From assembly GCF_009296025.1 (NCBI RefSeq), contig NZ_CP045178.1, positions 7,378,001 to 7,442,000 on the forward strand: DNA of 64,000 nt. The letters run 5' to 3'. Both the position numbers and the translations under genes were made by a program. The stretch's first letter is position 1, and every line of letters starts with the position of its first letter. The notes under the pieces are model-generated. The model saw only the letters and a program-made list of their open reading frames with translations. It searched no databases and was not told the DNA's origin. This stretch comes from Streptomyces tsukubensis (lineage in GTDB: Bacteria > Actinomycetota > Actinomycetes > Streptomycetales > Streptomycetaceae). This document shows positions 26,332-35,746 of the stretch, in pieces.

Positions 26332-28290
26332 CAGGAATCCTTTGCGGACGAACGGGCCCTGGAGGTCAGGGCGGGTGCGGCGTTTGCCCCGTGGGGCCGG
26401 GGCGAGCGCCGCCATGATGCGGCCGCGGGGTCAGTCGGCTGTATCTGTGGTACCGCGCGGCTCCTCGGAAGCGGAGCGGGCCCACGTCCATCCTGTGGTG
26501 AACGCGGGCCCGTTCAGGAATTGGCCAATCTCAAGTTTGGCCAGGGGTTTCGAGGTGCGGTTCCGTGCGTCGACTACCCACAGTTTATAGCCGACCGGAA
26601 CATAGAAATAGCTGCCATTGGGGTCGGCGCTGGGGCCGCTCATGGCTTCATTCGCCGCGTACTCGTAGGGGATCTGCCAGCCGGCAGCCGGATTTTCCGG
26701 ATCCATGATGTGGACGGTTGAAGCCTCGACGATGCACAGCATCTGGCCGTCCGGAGTGAAGGCCATTCCTTCCAGATTCCATTTCGTTGTGAGGAGTGTC
26801 TGGATGTTGCCGCCGGTTTCCCAGGCGCGGAGATCGAACCGGCGCAGGTCGATTTCTCCCACCTCAGGATGGTCGCGGAAATAGAGCCATTTTCCGTCCG
26901 GGCTGAGCCCCTGCAGAGAGCAGTTCTTTGGGGCAGGGGACTTGTGTCTGATTTTCGGCTTCCCTCCCAAGCTCACTTCCAGGAGCTGGGGATTCTCTTC
27001 CTCGATGGTGTCCGCCACGTACACGGAGTCACTCAGCGATGGGACAAGCGAAGGTGAGAAACGGTCCCGGTTGAAGATCAGTACATCGCTTCGTTGTGCC
27101 GGCGTCACGGACTGGTCGATGTCGTCGGTGTCGACCGCCCAGGTTTCCGACGCGAAGGAGTCTGAAGAAGTCGAGGTGTTCACGGTGACCGCGATTTGAG
27201 TTCCGTCGTGTGACAGGCAGTTCACGTTTGTGAGGGCCTGTCCTTCGGAACCCAACTTCACCTGGCCGAGTTTTTTTCCGTCGTAGGTCATGGAGAACAG
27301 GTTCAACTTCTGTGCATCGCCCCACGAGGTCCCGTAGTACAAGCGTTCATTGTAGGGTGAGAAGACGACGTTGAGGCTGTTGCCCGATTTCCCGGGTACG
27401 CGCATTGTGCGTTCCACGAGTTTCGTGGGGATGGAGCTTTTACCGGTGCTCAGGTCGTAGTCCATGGTCGACGCGAATACCTGATCGCCGCCGAAACAGC
27501 AGAAGAGGGTGAAGTACGGGCGGTTGGCGGGGGCGTCGGCATAGAGGCTGAAGATTGATTCGGGGTGGTCGGAGACGGGTGTGAGGGTGGTGCCGTCCTT
27601 GTCGAGTTGGTAGGTGTAGATGTCGGTGCCGCTGTAGAGGTGGATTGTCGGGGTGGTGGAGTCGGGGATCCAGCAGGCGGCGTCGGGGGTGAGGCCGTGC
27701 GGCAGGGTCTTGATGTCGGTGGTCTGGCCGCGCCGTGTGTCGTAGCGCAGGTAGCTGCTGCCCTTGAAGAGGAATACCTGGGTGTCGGAGAGGGCGGAGG
27801 CGGCGGTGATGCCGTCGCGGAAGGTGGTGTCGCGGATGTCGGAGAAGATGTCGGCTGTTTTGGACTCGTGGGCGGGGACGCCGTCGGGTCGGAACGAGGT
27901 GGCTTTGTCGCCGCGGATGAGCCAGATGTTGCCGTTGTAGGTGTGTGCGGCCCCGTAGGCGAGAGCGCCGGCGGTCTTGGCGGTCTGTGGCCAGATGCAG
28001 TCGAGGCGGGAGGCGGGCTGGGGCTGCCAGGGGCCGTGTTCCGTCTTGATGTAGCGCTTGGCGAAGACGCCCTGGAACAGGTATGCGGTTTCCGGTGTGC
28101 CGCCGGTCTTGGGGAGGATCAGCGCGGATGTGATCCGCGCGGGCGGTGCATCGTTCACAGGAGACTCCTGGTGGGGCGGCCAATGTCTGGCGGGGTGGTT
28201 GGGGTGTCAGGCGGGGGTGGTGGAGTTGAGCCGTCCCTGTCCCAGGGGGTACCAGGTGACCTGAGCGGCGAATTCGTCGTTGGAGGAGAC
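26271..28290. repeat. Tandem duplication, copy B
   Basis: Partner of 22870-24870. This copy is joined to complete genes on both sides and is therefore probably the original. Confidence 0.9.
26431..28158 (-). CDS. Hemopexin-repeat plus beta-propeller protein, copy B
   Basis: A 575-residue paralog of 23019-24737 with the same layout: four hemopexin-type repeats, then a propeller. It differs from copy A mainly in three patches: near residue 230 (FGGDQVFAS against FGDAVVAW), near residue 255 (MRVPGK against MPALGK), and near residues 375-400 where two extra residues occur. The rest is almost unchanged at DNA level. The GTG at 28158 lies 48 bases after the stop of the upstream gene, and the next gene follows within 100 bases, so it belongs to the same transcript. 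It has no export signal. Confidence 0.85.
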   Translation of the reverse strand: MNDAPPARITSALILPKTGGTPETAYLFQGVFAKRYIKTEHGPWQPQPASRLDCIWPQTAKTAGALAYGAAHTYNGNIWLIRGDKATSFRPDGVPAHESKTADIFSDIRDTTFRDGITAASALSDTQVFLFKGSSYLRYDTRRGQTTDIKTLPHGLTPDAACWIPDSTTPTIHLYSGTDIYTYQLDKDGTTLTPVSDHPESIFSLYADAPANRPYFTLFCCFGGDQVFASTMDYDLSTGKSSIPTKLVERTMRVPGKSGNSLNVVFSPYNERLYYGTSWGDAQKLNLFSMTYDGKKLGQVKLGSEGQALTNVNCLSHDGTQIAVTVNTSTSSDSFASETWAVDTDDIDQSVTPAQRSDVLIFNRDRFSPSLVPSLSDSVYVADTIEEENPQLLEVSLGGKPKIRHKSPAPKNCSLQGLSPDGKWLYFRDHPEVGEIDLRRFDLRAWETGGNIQTLLTTKWNLEGMAFTPDGQMLCIVEASTVHIMDPENPAAGWQIPYEYAANEAMSGPSADPNGSYFYVPVGYKLWVVDARNRTSKPLAKLEIGQFLNGPAFTTGWTWARSASEEPRGTTDTAD

Positions 28291-29415
28291 CGTGACGTAG
28301 ATGTGTGTGCCGGCCGGGAGGGGCACGAGGATGTTCTCGGGCGCCTGCGGGTCCCGGGCCCTGGCGTCGAGGGTCCACAGGGGCTTGTTGCCGGCTGTGT
28401 CGTCCACGGTGATGGCGAGGTTGACCGGTTCCTCCTTGGTCCGGCACTCCATGGTGATGTGCAGCATTCCGTCGGTCGTGGGCCTGTAGTTGCCGTGGAA
28501 GGGGACGGTCGACGGCGTGCGGGCCAGGAGTGTCTGGGACTGGCCCATCAGCGCGACGGTTCCTGAGCAGGCGAGCCGTCCCACGGTGAGGTCGGGCTTG
28601 TCGATGACGGCCACGGCACTCGCGGTCTGTGTGAAGGAGACACCGCTGTCCGTGCGGGATGCCTGGAGCATGAACGCGGTCGTACGGTCGATGCCGGTGA
28701 AGACGCAGGCGCCGTGGCCGTCGTTGTCCATGTAGCCCGATGCGATCACGTCGATGGACTTGAGAAGTTCTGCCCGCCCGTCGGCCGGATGGGCGGGTGT
28801 GCCGAGGGTGTAGTAGAGGAAGTACTCGGGGCGTTTTCCCGCGCCGGTCTTTGGCGTCGGCATGCCCGTCCACGTCAGCGTGACCGTGTCGTTCTTCGTG
28901 TACTGCGGCTTGTCGGCGCTGAACGAGCGGATCCATGGGTCTTCGGTCCACGACAACTGGTGGCATGTGGTGGAGCGCTGTAGGGGTGCGTGGCTGTCGC
29001 CGAGGTCGATGTGGGTGGTGATGGCCGCGGTCGCCGGCCCGGGTACGGGGGTCAGGCCGTCCAGGGTCAGGACCAGGGTTGCTGCGGTGTCCAGGGGGAG
29101 GGGCGCGTCCGGTGTGAGGTGGAAGCGCCCTTCGCCCCGGTGCGCCAGGGCCCACACAACCGGTGTCGGGGCGTGGCGGCCGGAGGGGGCGGTTTGTGTG
29201 ATGCGCAGGGTGTCGGGGGTGGTGGTGACGCTGCCGGTACGGGTGCCTGTGGGGAGGGTGAGTTCGGCGCTGTGGATGTACGCGACGTCGCTGCCGGGGT
29301 GGGTGAGATGCAGTTCCAGCCGGGCCCCTTCGGGGTCGAGCCGGCCGGGTGTCGGGTTGACGAGGGTGCACACGACGACGTCTGTCAGGTCGGTGGGTGG
29401 GCCGGGATGGGTCAC
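28207..29415 (-). CDS. Beta-sandwich-like protein of unknown function
   Basis: A 402-residue protein. Its GTG at 29415 overlaps the stop of the 1308-residue gene (GTGA), which sets the start; the longer frame to 29559 reads into that gene. The sequence is strand-rich with Ig-like or CARDB-like patterns (LELHLTHPGSDVAYI, VTLTWTGMPTP, VNLAITVDD). Its C-terminal segment resembles that of the 25156 protein. The last 28 codons are duplicated at 24786-24870. No signal peptide. Family not recognised; the context suggests a structural or binding subunit of the island's large-protein set. Confidence 0.8.
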   Translation of the reverse strand: MTHPGPPTDLTDVVVCTLVNPTPGRLDPEGARLELHLTHPGSDVAYIHSAELTLPTGTRTGSVTTTPDTLRITQTAPSGRHAPTPVVWALAHRGEGRFHLTPDAPLPLDTAATLVLTLDGLTPVPGPATAAITTHIDLGDSHAPLQRSTTCHQLSWTEDPWIRSFSADKPQYTKNDTVTLTWTGMPTPKTGAGKRPEYFLYYTLGTPAHPADGRAELLKSIDVIASGYMDNDGHGACVFTGIDRTTAFMLQASRTDSGVSFTQTASAVAVIDKPDLTVGRLACSGTVALMGQSQTLLARTPSTVPFHGNYRPTTDGMLHITMECRTKEEPVNLAITVDDTAGNKPLWTLDARARDPQAPENILVPLPAGTHIYVTVSSNDEFAAQVTWYPLGQGRLNSTTPA

Positions 29416-32400
29416 TGTGGGTCTTCCGGGCCGGGCCGTGAGGTGCTGGTGGACAGGGGGGCGGGGCTGGTCAGTGTGAGGTGTCCGGTGCGTGCGTCGG
29501 GTGGGTAGTCGGGCGGGTGGACGGCTGTGCTGGGGCCGTTGATGGGCAGCGATGCCCACAGCGTGGTTTCCTGCGGCGGGGTGCGTTCGCTCCAGGCCCA
29601 GGTGCCGTATCGGGGTGAGGGTTTGGGCAGAGCGAGGCCGCGGGTCGGCTTGGGGTCCGTGTCATTGGGGGTGGTGGGGGTGGCGGTGCCGGCCAGCAGG
29701 GGGCCGATGCGCAGGCTGACGGTGAGGCGGGAGCGGGGACCGTCGACGCAGGCGGTGGGCAGGCGGGCGCTGACGGCGGGGAGGATCGCGGTGGTGGCGG
29801 TGGCGCTCGTCCAGGGGTCGATGAGGAGGGTGACCCAACTGAGGGTGTGATCGCCGGTGGTGGGCGGGGTGTCGGCCCTCCTGGCGCGGACGGCGGGGTC
29901 GGTGGCGGGGTCGAGGCCGCGCGCGTACTCGCCCGCGGTTCCGCCGGGCGGGTAGGGGGTGTAGAGGCGGCGGTAGTTCGTGGCGGTCTGGTCTGGGGTG
30001 TCGCGGTCGGCGGTGAAGAAGCCGATCAGGCCATCGTCGGGCCGGGTGGAATCGCCCAGGCGGATCGGCCAGCGGATGTCGCGCAGGCGGTTGCCATCGT
30101 TTTCGGCGGGGCCGGTGAGCAGGCGGTCCCAGTCGGCGGCCGGCAGCGGTGACGCGGCCAGTTCGATGCCGAGCCGGGCGCGTACGACGGCGACGGGCCG
30201 TCCGCCGACCAGGCTCCAGGCCGGGTCTTCGCCGCGGTGTGCGGGGGCGATGTGCAGAAGCCCTTCGTCGAGGGTGCCGTGCAGTTCGGCGTGGGCGCGT
30301 AGCCACCCTGTTGCGCCGGGGCCGCCGGATTCCCCGGGCCCCAGGACGGTGGCGAGGATGCCGCACAGGTGCGGGTAGGCGGCGGCGAACTGTGCTCCCA
30401 GGACGTCTTCGCGGGTCATCCAGGGGGAGCCGGGCAGGGGCGTCCAGTCGACCTGGTAGTGCTCGTCGTCGGGTGCGGTGGCCAGGAGTTCGCCCAGCGG
30501 TTCGCCGCCGGCGCCGTAGACCAGGAGAGTGTCGGCGCGATGGTCGGGCACGAGCCATCCGCACAGCGGCCCGGGGTTCTCCGAGGGGAGGTCGTCGTCC
30601 GGGTTGATAACGGTGGCGTCGTCACGGGCGCAGACGGTGTCGAAGCGGGTGCGGGCGGCCTGTTGCAGGCGCGGGGTCAGCTGGACGCACTTGCTCCGCG
30701 TCTCTCCCGGCACGGCCAGCACTCCGGTGATGTGTCCTGCGGGGTCGCCGTTGGGTTTGACGCTGTCGGCGAGCCGGGGGTCGGGGCTCAGCTCGGGCGT
30801 CATCGGGTCGAGGATGTTCACGGAGCGGCCGAAGCGGTCGACCACGGTCAGGCGGGTGAGGACGATCTGCCCGGCACGCACGGGTTCGAAGTGCTGGGCG
30901 GCGGGATCGGGGAGACGGCTGGGGACGGGCACGAGGAGGCGGGTGCTCAGGAGTGCGGCGGCGGGGCCGTCGAGGGGTTCGTGGTGGTTGGAGCGGACCC
31001 GGCGGGCGAGGGCCGCGTTGATGCCGTCCAGGGTCTGGCAGATCTCGTCGCCCGCCTCCTCGGCGAGGGCGCGCAGCAGGTTTGCGGGGGCGTCGGGCCG
31101 GCGTGCGAGGTACTGGGTGACGCGCCCGTTCAGGACGAACGCGGGGAGATCGGTGAGCAGGCTGTGGCCGACCAGGGTCGGCGGATCGGGCAGAGATCCG
31201 GTCCCGCGCCAGCGGTAACGGGCCCCGTCGAAGGCCCAGTTCTCCGTCGGCGCCGCCTTGGCGGCGGGCACGGTGCCGGCACTGAGGTACGGGAGGGGGT
31301 GGATCGTCGCGGTCCACAGCACCATCAGTGGCGACCATGGCTGGCGCCACAGGACGCAGGGGGCGGGCCACTCCGGGGTGCCGCCGGCCGCGGTGACGGG
31401 TTTCCAGCCCAGTGTCTGCGCGTCCTCGATCAGGTCGGGCGGTGCGGGGTCGTCCGCGGTGGGCCAGTGGGCGAAGACGCGGCGGGTGAGGTCTTCCAGG
31501 GCGCGGAACTCGCTCAGCAGGCCGTCGAGGGGGGCCCAGGGCAGGTCGGCGATCAGTTCCCCGAACCGGGTGGGTGCCGGGGGCGGTGTGGTGGGGCGGC
31601 CGGTGATGCCGTCGTGGTCGATGAGCTGTCCGGGCAGCCGGCACGGTGTGGGTGTCGTGGGGTAGGCGGTGAGGGGAGTGCCGGCGCCCTTGATCAAGAC
31701 GAGCGGGTCGGCCGGCCGGTGGTAGGGCGGTAGCGGGACTCGCTTGAGCCGCCGGCCGGCGGGGAGTTTCCGGATGTCGGCGTTGGCGTAGGCGGTGATG
31801 GCGGCGGCGAGATCGTGGGTGGTGGCGCCGTGCGGGACCTTCTGGCGCAGTCCCTGCAGGCCGAAGCATTCGTTGCGCAGGGCCATCACTTGGGCGGCGA
31901 GGGTGCCCGGCCTGTCCGGGGCCAGTTGTTCGCGCGCGCGTGCGGCGAAGTCCTGCGGCTGTTTCTCCGGGTCGGTTCCGGCGAGCCACCACAGGTCGTA
32001 CAGCCGGGTCTGTGCTTCGGCCAGGTCACGCAGCCGTGCGTCGTAGGCGTTTTGGTCGGCGTTGAGGCGGGTGAGCCAGTCGCGTTCCTTGGCGAGTTCC
32101 TGGGCGTTCGGCTTCGCGGGGGGCTTGATGCCGGCCTGCTGGGGGCTGTCGGTGATCTGCCAGCGGTAGCCGGTCTCCGACGCGAGGAACCAGGTGGCCA
32201 GGGCGGCGGCGTCCAGAGTGTTGCGTCCGTCGTCCAGCGCGGTGGCGAAGGCGTCGAGACAGTCCTGGGCGAACGCGCGGTGCAGGAGACGGTCCCGGGG
32301 AGCCAGGGCGGTCGTGGCGGGCAGCGCGCTGCGGGCATCGAGTGCGCTGTTGCCGAGGGCGTAGAGCACCGTGTCGGTGGCTTGGGGGCGGTCGGAGGGG

Positions 32401-33338
32401 AAGTGTTTCGTGTTCTGCCAGGGCAGTCCGAGCAGGAGGCCGTGGTAGAGGGCGCGCTGCGGGGCGGGCGCGGGTCCGCCGACGGGAGGGGGGAGGGTCC
32501 AGTTCAGGGCGCGCAGTCCGGCCGCGACGAGTTCCTCGGGTACGGCGGGGATGCTTCCCTCTCCGTTGCGGAAGAGCAGCAGGGACTTCAGCGCCTCCGG
32601 GGCCAGGAGGTCGTCGGCGTGGTCTTGGTGCCAGCCGGCGACGAGGTAGGAGACGGTTCCTGCCGGCAGCAGGTCGCCCTTCCCGCCGTTCGTGCGCAAC
32701 GGGTCGTGGAAGGAGAGGATGTTGGCGTTGTAGGGCTGGTAGACGGTGAAGCCGGGGATGCCGGCGCCCAGGGCGGTCACCGGCAGGAATCGCTCGCCGC
32801 CCTGGGGTTTCCAGCCGTCCGCGTCCAGGCTGTGCGCCGTGCCGACATACATGGATGCGCCCGCGACGTCGTCGCTGTCCGTGGCGCCCGGGGCGGGGAA
32901 GGGGCTTCCGCCGTCCGGGTCGACGTGGTCGCTCCACAGCAACCATCCCGCGGCCGACGGCGGGTCGGTGGCCGTGCTGGTGCCGGGGCGGTGGTAGCGC
33001 ACGATCATCCACCGGTTGGGCAGCACGGGGTAGACGACGGCCTCCGTGTCTCCGGCCCCCGCGTCGGCAGCGGGCTCGATACGAGCGGTGTCCGCGCGCC
33101 CCCGTACCGCTGCCGCCGGGAGTTCCCATTGGAGGTACACCCCGTCGCTGGAGTCCAGCGTCTGGAAGTCGGCGTCGAAGGTGGTGAAGTCGGGCTCGGG
33201 GTCTTCGCGGTAGGCGGGCGGCCGGGGGAAGTGCGGCGCCTGGCGGAAGAATGTCTCCTCGCGGACGCGCCCGTTGACGGCCATCGCGCTGATTTGGACG
33301 GGGACGATGAGCGGGGTGGGCTGCGCGGTTGTGGTCAT
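29412..33338 (-). CDS. Very large protein of unknown family (1308 aa)
   Basis: A 1308-residue soluble protein with no signal peptide or membrane helix. The N-terminal third is mixed alpha/beta (PVLPNRWMIVRYHRP, YQPYNANILSFHDPL). Around residues 400-460 there is a helical, probably coiled-coil stretch (AKERDWLTRLNADQNAYDAR). The C-terminal part is strand-rich and ends in a Thr/Pro-rich tail. The start ATG at 33338 overlaps the previous stop (ATGA) and the end overlaps the next start (GTGA). I do not recognise the family, and no catalytic motif is evident. The size and repeated strand character suggest a scaffold or particle component; that is inference from context. Confidence 0.8.
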   Translation of the reverse strand: MTTTAQPTPLIVPVQISAMAVNGRVREETFFRQAPHFPRPPAYREDPEPDFTTFDADFQTLDSSDGVYLQWELPAAAVRGRADTARIEPAADAGAGDTEAVVYPVLPNRWMIVRYHRPGTSTATDPPSAAGWLLWSDHVDPDGGSPFPAPGATDSDDVAGASMYVGTAHSLDADGWKPQGGERFLPVTALGAGIPGFTVYQPYNANILSFHDPLRTNGGKGDLLPAGTVSYLVAGWHQDHADDLLAPEALKSLLLFRNGEGSIPAVPEELVAAGLRALNWTLPPPVGGPAPAPQRALYHGLLLGLPWQNTKHFPSDRPQATDTVLYALGNSALDARSALPATTALAPRDRLLHRAFAQDCLDAFATALDDGRNTLDAAALATWFLASETGYRWQITDSPQQAGIKPPAKPNAQELAKERDWLTRLNADQNAYDARLRDLAEAQTRLYDLWWLAGTDPEKQPQDFAARAREQLAPDRPGTLAAQVMALRNECFGLQGLRQKVPHGATTHDLAAAITAYANADIRKLPAGRRLKRVPLPPYHRPADPLVLIKGAGTPLTAYPTTPTPCRLPGQLIDHDGITGRPTTPPPAPTRFGELIADLPWAPLDGLLSEFRALEDLTRRVFAHWPTADDPAPPDLIEDAQTLGWKPVTAAGGTPEWPAPCVLWRQPWSPLMVLWTATIHPLPYLSAGTVPAAKAAPTENWAFDGARYRWRGTGSLPDPPTLVGHSLLTDLPAFVLNGRVTQYLARRPDAPANLLRALAEEAGDEICQTLDGINAALARRVRSNHHEPLDGPAAALLSTRLLVPVPSRLPDPAAQHFEPVRAGQIVLTRLTVVDRFGRSVNILDPMTPELSPDPRLADSVKPNGDPAGHITGVLAVPGETRSKCVQLTPRLQQAARTRFDTVCARDDATVINPDDDLPSENPGPLCGWLVPDHRADTLLVYGAGGEPLGELLATAPDDEHYQVDWTPLPGSPWMTREDVLGAQFAAAYPHLCGILATVLGPGESGGPGATGWLRAHAELHGTLDEGLLHIAPAHRGEDPAWSLVGGRPVAVVRARLGIELAASPLPAADWDRLLTGPAENDGNRLRDIRWPIRLGDSTRPDDGLIGFFTADRDTPDQTATNYRRLYTPYPPGGTAGEYARGLDPATDPAVRARRADTPPTTGDHTLSWVTLLIDPWTSATATTAILPAVSARLPTACVDGPRSRLTVSLRIGPLLAGTATPTTPNDTDPKPTRGLALPKPSPRYGTWAWSERTPPQETTLWASLPINGPSTAVHPPDYPPDARTGHLTLTSPAPLSTSTSRPGPEDPQ

Positions 33339-35746
33339 CGTGAGGGTTCCCGGAGGTCGCGTGCGCCGTCTTCGCCGATCGAGGCGGAGCTGGTGGCGGT
33401 GAAGACGAGTTGGTGGGGGCCGTTGAGGAGTTGCACGGACAACGCGGCCGCGGTGAGATCGCTCCCGGAGTCCCACTGGGGTTCACTGAAGTGGGCCAGC
33501 TTGTCGCGCAGCACCCGGTTGAGGCAGGGGCCGCCGGTGTCCGGGTCCGTCCAGATGGTCAGGACACCTCGGGTGGCGTCCCGCAGGCAGGAGGTGATGT
33601 CGGCGGTGCAGTCGATGCTCATCCCGACCTGTTTCGACGGCCCGGAGTCCTTCAGCCGCCGGAGTTCGATCGTGTGGTCGCCGTCTACGCCGAAGCGGAT
33701 CCCCTCGGCCGGCTCACGCAGCGCCACCTGTGCGGGGGCTTCGCGGAAACTCAGGAGCATCAGGTCGGGGGTGAGGCTTTGCGGGGGGCCGTGCAGGACA
33801 TCGCGGCCGTCCCGGCCGGTCGCGGTGACCGTGAGCGTGGGCCAGTCCCGCACCAGTGGGGAGCGGATCAGCGCCCCGTAGGACGGCGGATCGGCCCTCT
33901 CCCGCAGCCGCGTGATCAGGCGCGCGGTGAGACGGGTGTCCAGCGAGGTGCTGCGGCCCACGCTCGCGGCGCCGGCGGCCATGACGTGCAGCCATTGCGT
34001 GTCCAGCGTGAAGAACCGCACGCTGTCGGGCGGCAGCAGCGCCGCGTGCGGGACCAGGTGGTCGAACGGCACGGATGCCAGCAGAGTGTTCGCATCCAGG
34101 CCGGCCCGGCGGATCGGGCCGAGGTGGCTCTCGACGAGCAGGTCCAGGAGTTGGCCGGCCGGTGACAAGGCGGAACTCTCGACCACGGCACGCAGGCCCA
34201 CGCCGGGTGCGGCGGAGGCGGCAGTGTCACGGGGGCTGCCGGGCGCAGGGGTGTGCAGTGACTCTTCGAAGGCCCGGTGGACCCGGTGGGCCGCGCGCAG
34301 GCGGTTGAGTACGTCGGGCGGGACGGTGCGGCCGTCCTCGTCCGGGTCCGCCCCGGCCAGCAGGTCCAGGAGGGGGCCCGCGGCGTCGGGTCCTCCTGCC
34401 GCGGTGATCTCCTGGGCGAGCAGGACGCCGTCCGCCCGCATCCGGCTGAGGCGGGTGGGCAGGTCGTCGCTGGACAGGGCGAGGGTGCGGCCGAGTGAGA
34501 ACGCGCTCGCGTGGCTGACGTCGAACATGCCGTGCTCGGGCAGATAGACCAGGGCATCCGCTTCGGTTGCGGGTCCGTCGTCCGGATAGGGCACCTGGTG
34601 GGGGGTGACGGGTGTCCAGGGGCCGCGGTACCAGGCGACGGTGCGTTCCCCGGTGGGCAGATGGTGCGCGACAGGGACATACCCCTGGGCAAGGCGGTCC
34701 TTGAGGTAGGTGCCGTCCCCGCCGTCCGCTTCCGCGCCACCCGCCTCACCGGACTCGTTGCCGCTCCGGGTGTTGCTCGTGCGCGGCTGGGCCCGCAGCA
34801 GGAGATCGGTTCCACTGCCGGTCTTGAGGTTCTCGGCCTCGTCGGCGAAGTCGGGATGGACCTCGCCCTGTGCGGTGAAGGTCCAGGAGTACAGCGAGAT
34901 CATCCGGACACGGGTGAAGGGAACCGGCACCGGCTTGCCGTCGAGGTGATCGGCGAAGCCCTCGACGGAGACCAGGTGGACGCTGAAACCCCCGCCGTGC
35001 CCCGAGCCGGCGCGAGGAAGGCGATTACTGAGGACGACGGCGACCTCGGCCGGCTCGGGCTCCTCGATCTCCAGGTCGGTGGCGTTGCGCCCCGACCAGG
35101 TCGTGACGGCGTCGACGTGCTTGACGTGGACCAGATGACGTAGCTCTGCCAGACGCGGAGTGAGCGCCGTGAACAACGGCGCGGGGACATCGATGGTACG
35201 GCAGGTTGTGGTGTCCGCCGGCATGGTCTCCGGGGCCAGGTGAGGGACCAGGACTCCGGGCTCGGGGTCTGCCAGCTTGGCGATGTCGCGGGTGCTGACG
35301 GTCTGCCCGGTGGCGGGATCTACGGTGAGTTCGCCGTCGGCAAAGGTCAGCAGCGCGAGCCACGGGATGTGCGGGTCCGTGTCCTTGACCGGGCGGGCCC
35401 ACGGCAGAGTGGAGAGGGAGAGCGCCGCATGCGGCAGCACGTCCGCGACACTGCCCAGGCTGCCGGGCCGCGGATAGACCTGGCACACCAGCTGCGGGTC
35501 GAGGGTGTAGCGCGGCCCGCGCACCTCGAACGACTGCGTGTACGGCGGCGGTGGCTCGTAGCCCGGGTCGGCCTGCCCGGCCACTGCCACACTCTGGCTC
35601 ACCGTGAGGGTGTAGCTTCCGGCCTCGACCGGGGGAAGCGCCCGCTCGTGGAGGTGGAAGGTCCGGTCCGCCGGGGGGCCTGCGGCGGGGGGCCGACCGG
35701 GTGCCGCCGTGGCGGCACCCGTGGTGGTCGGGGTCATGGCGGTCAC
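33335..35746 (-). CDS. Large protein of unknown family (803 aa)
   Basis: An 803-residue soluble protein. The start GTG at 35746 overlaps the DUF6603 stop (GTGA); an ATG three codons later is possible. The first 35 residues are Thr/Ala/Pro-rich. Strand-rich segments (YTLTVSQSVAVAG, FSVHLVSVEGFADHL) are followed by a mixed region and a Gly/Glu-rich disordered loop near residue 335. No signal peptide, membrane helix or known catalytic motif. The end overlaps the 1308-residue gene. The family is unknown to me. Its position in a chain of 4-base overlaps argues for fixed ratios between the products. Confidence 0.8.
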   Translation of the reverse strand: MTAMTPTTTGAATAAPGRPPAAGPPADRTFHLHERALPPVEAGSYTLTVSQSVAVAGQADPGYEPPPPYTQSFEVRGPRYTLDPQLVCQVYPRPGSLGSVADVLPHAALSLSTLPWARPVKDTDPHIPWLALLTFADGELTVDPATGQTVSTRDIAKLADPEPGVLVPHLAPETMPADTTTCRTIDVPAPLFTALTPRLAELRHLVHVKHVDAVTTWSGRNATDLEIEEPEPAEVAVVLSNRLPRAGSGHGGGFSVHLVSVEGFADHLDGKPVPVPFTRVRMISLYSWTFTAQGEVHPDFADEAENLKTGSGTDLLLRAQPRTSNTRSGNESGEAGGAEADGGDGTYLKDRLAQGYVPVAHHLPTGERTVAWYRGPWTPVTPHQVPYPDDGPATEADALVYLPEHGMFDVSHASAFSLGRTLALSSDDLPTRLSRMRADGVLLAQEITAAGGPDAAGPLLDLLAGADPDEDGRTVPPDVLNRLRAAHRVHRAFEESLHTPAPGSPRDTAASAAPGVGLRAVVESSALSPAGQLLDLLVESHLGPIRRAGLDANTLLASVPFDHLVPHAALLPPDSVRFFTLDTQWLHVMAAGAASVGRSTSLDTRLTARLITRLRERADPPSYGALIRSPLVRDWPTLTVTATGRDGRDVLHGPPQSLTPDLMLLSFREAPAQVALREPAEGIRFGVDGDHTIELRRLKDSGPSKQVGMSIDCTADITSCLRDATRGVLTIWTDPDTGGPCLNRVLRDKLAHFSEPQWDSGSDLTAAALSVQLLNGPHQLVFTATSSASIGEDGARDLREPSR

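Noticed and set aside
23019..28158. Diversity-generating retroelement acting on the propeller genes
   Set aside because: No reverse transcriptase or template repeat is visible and the differences are not restricted to adenines.
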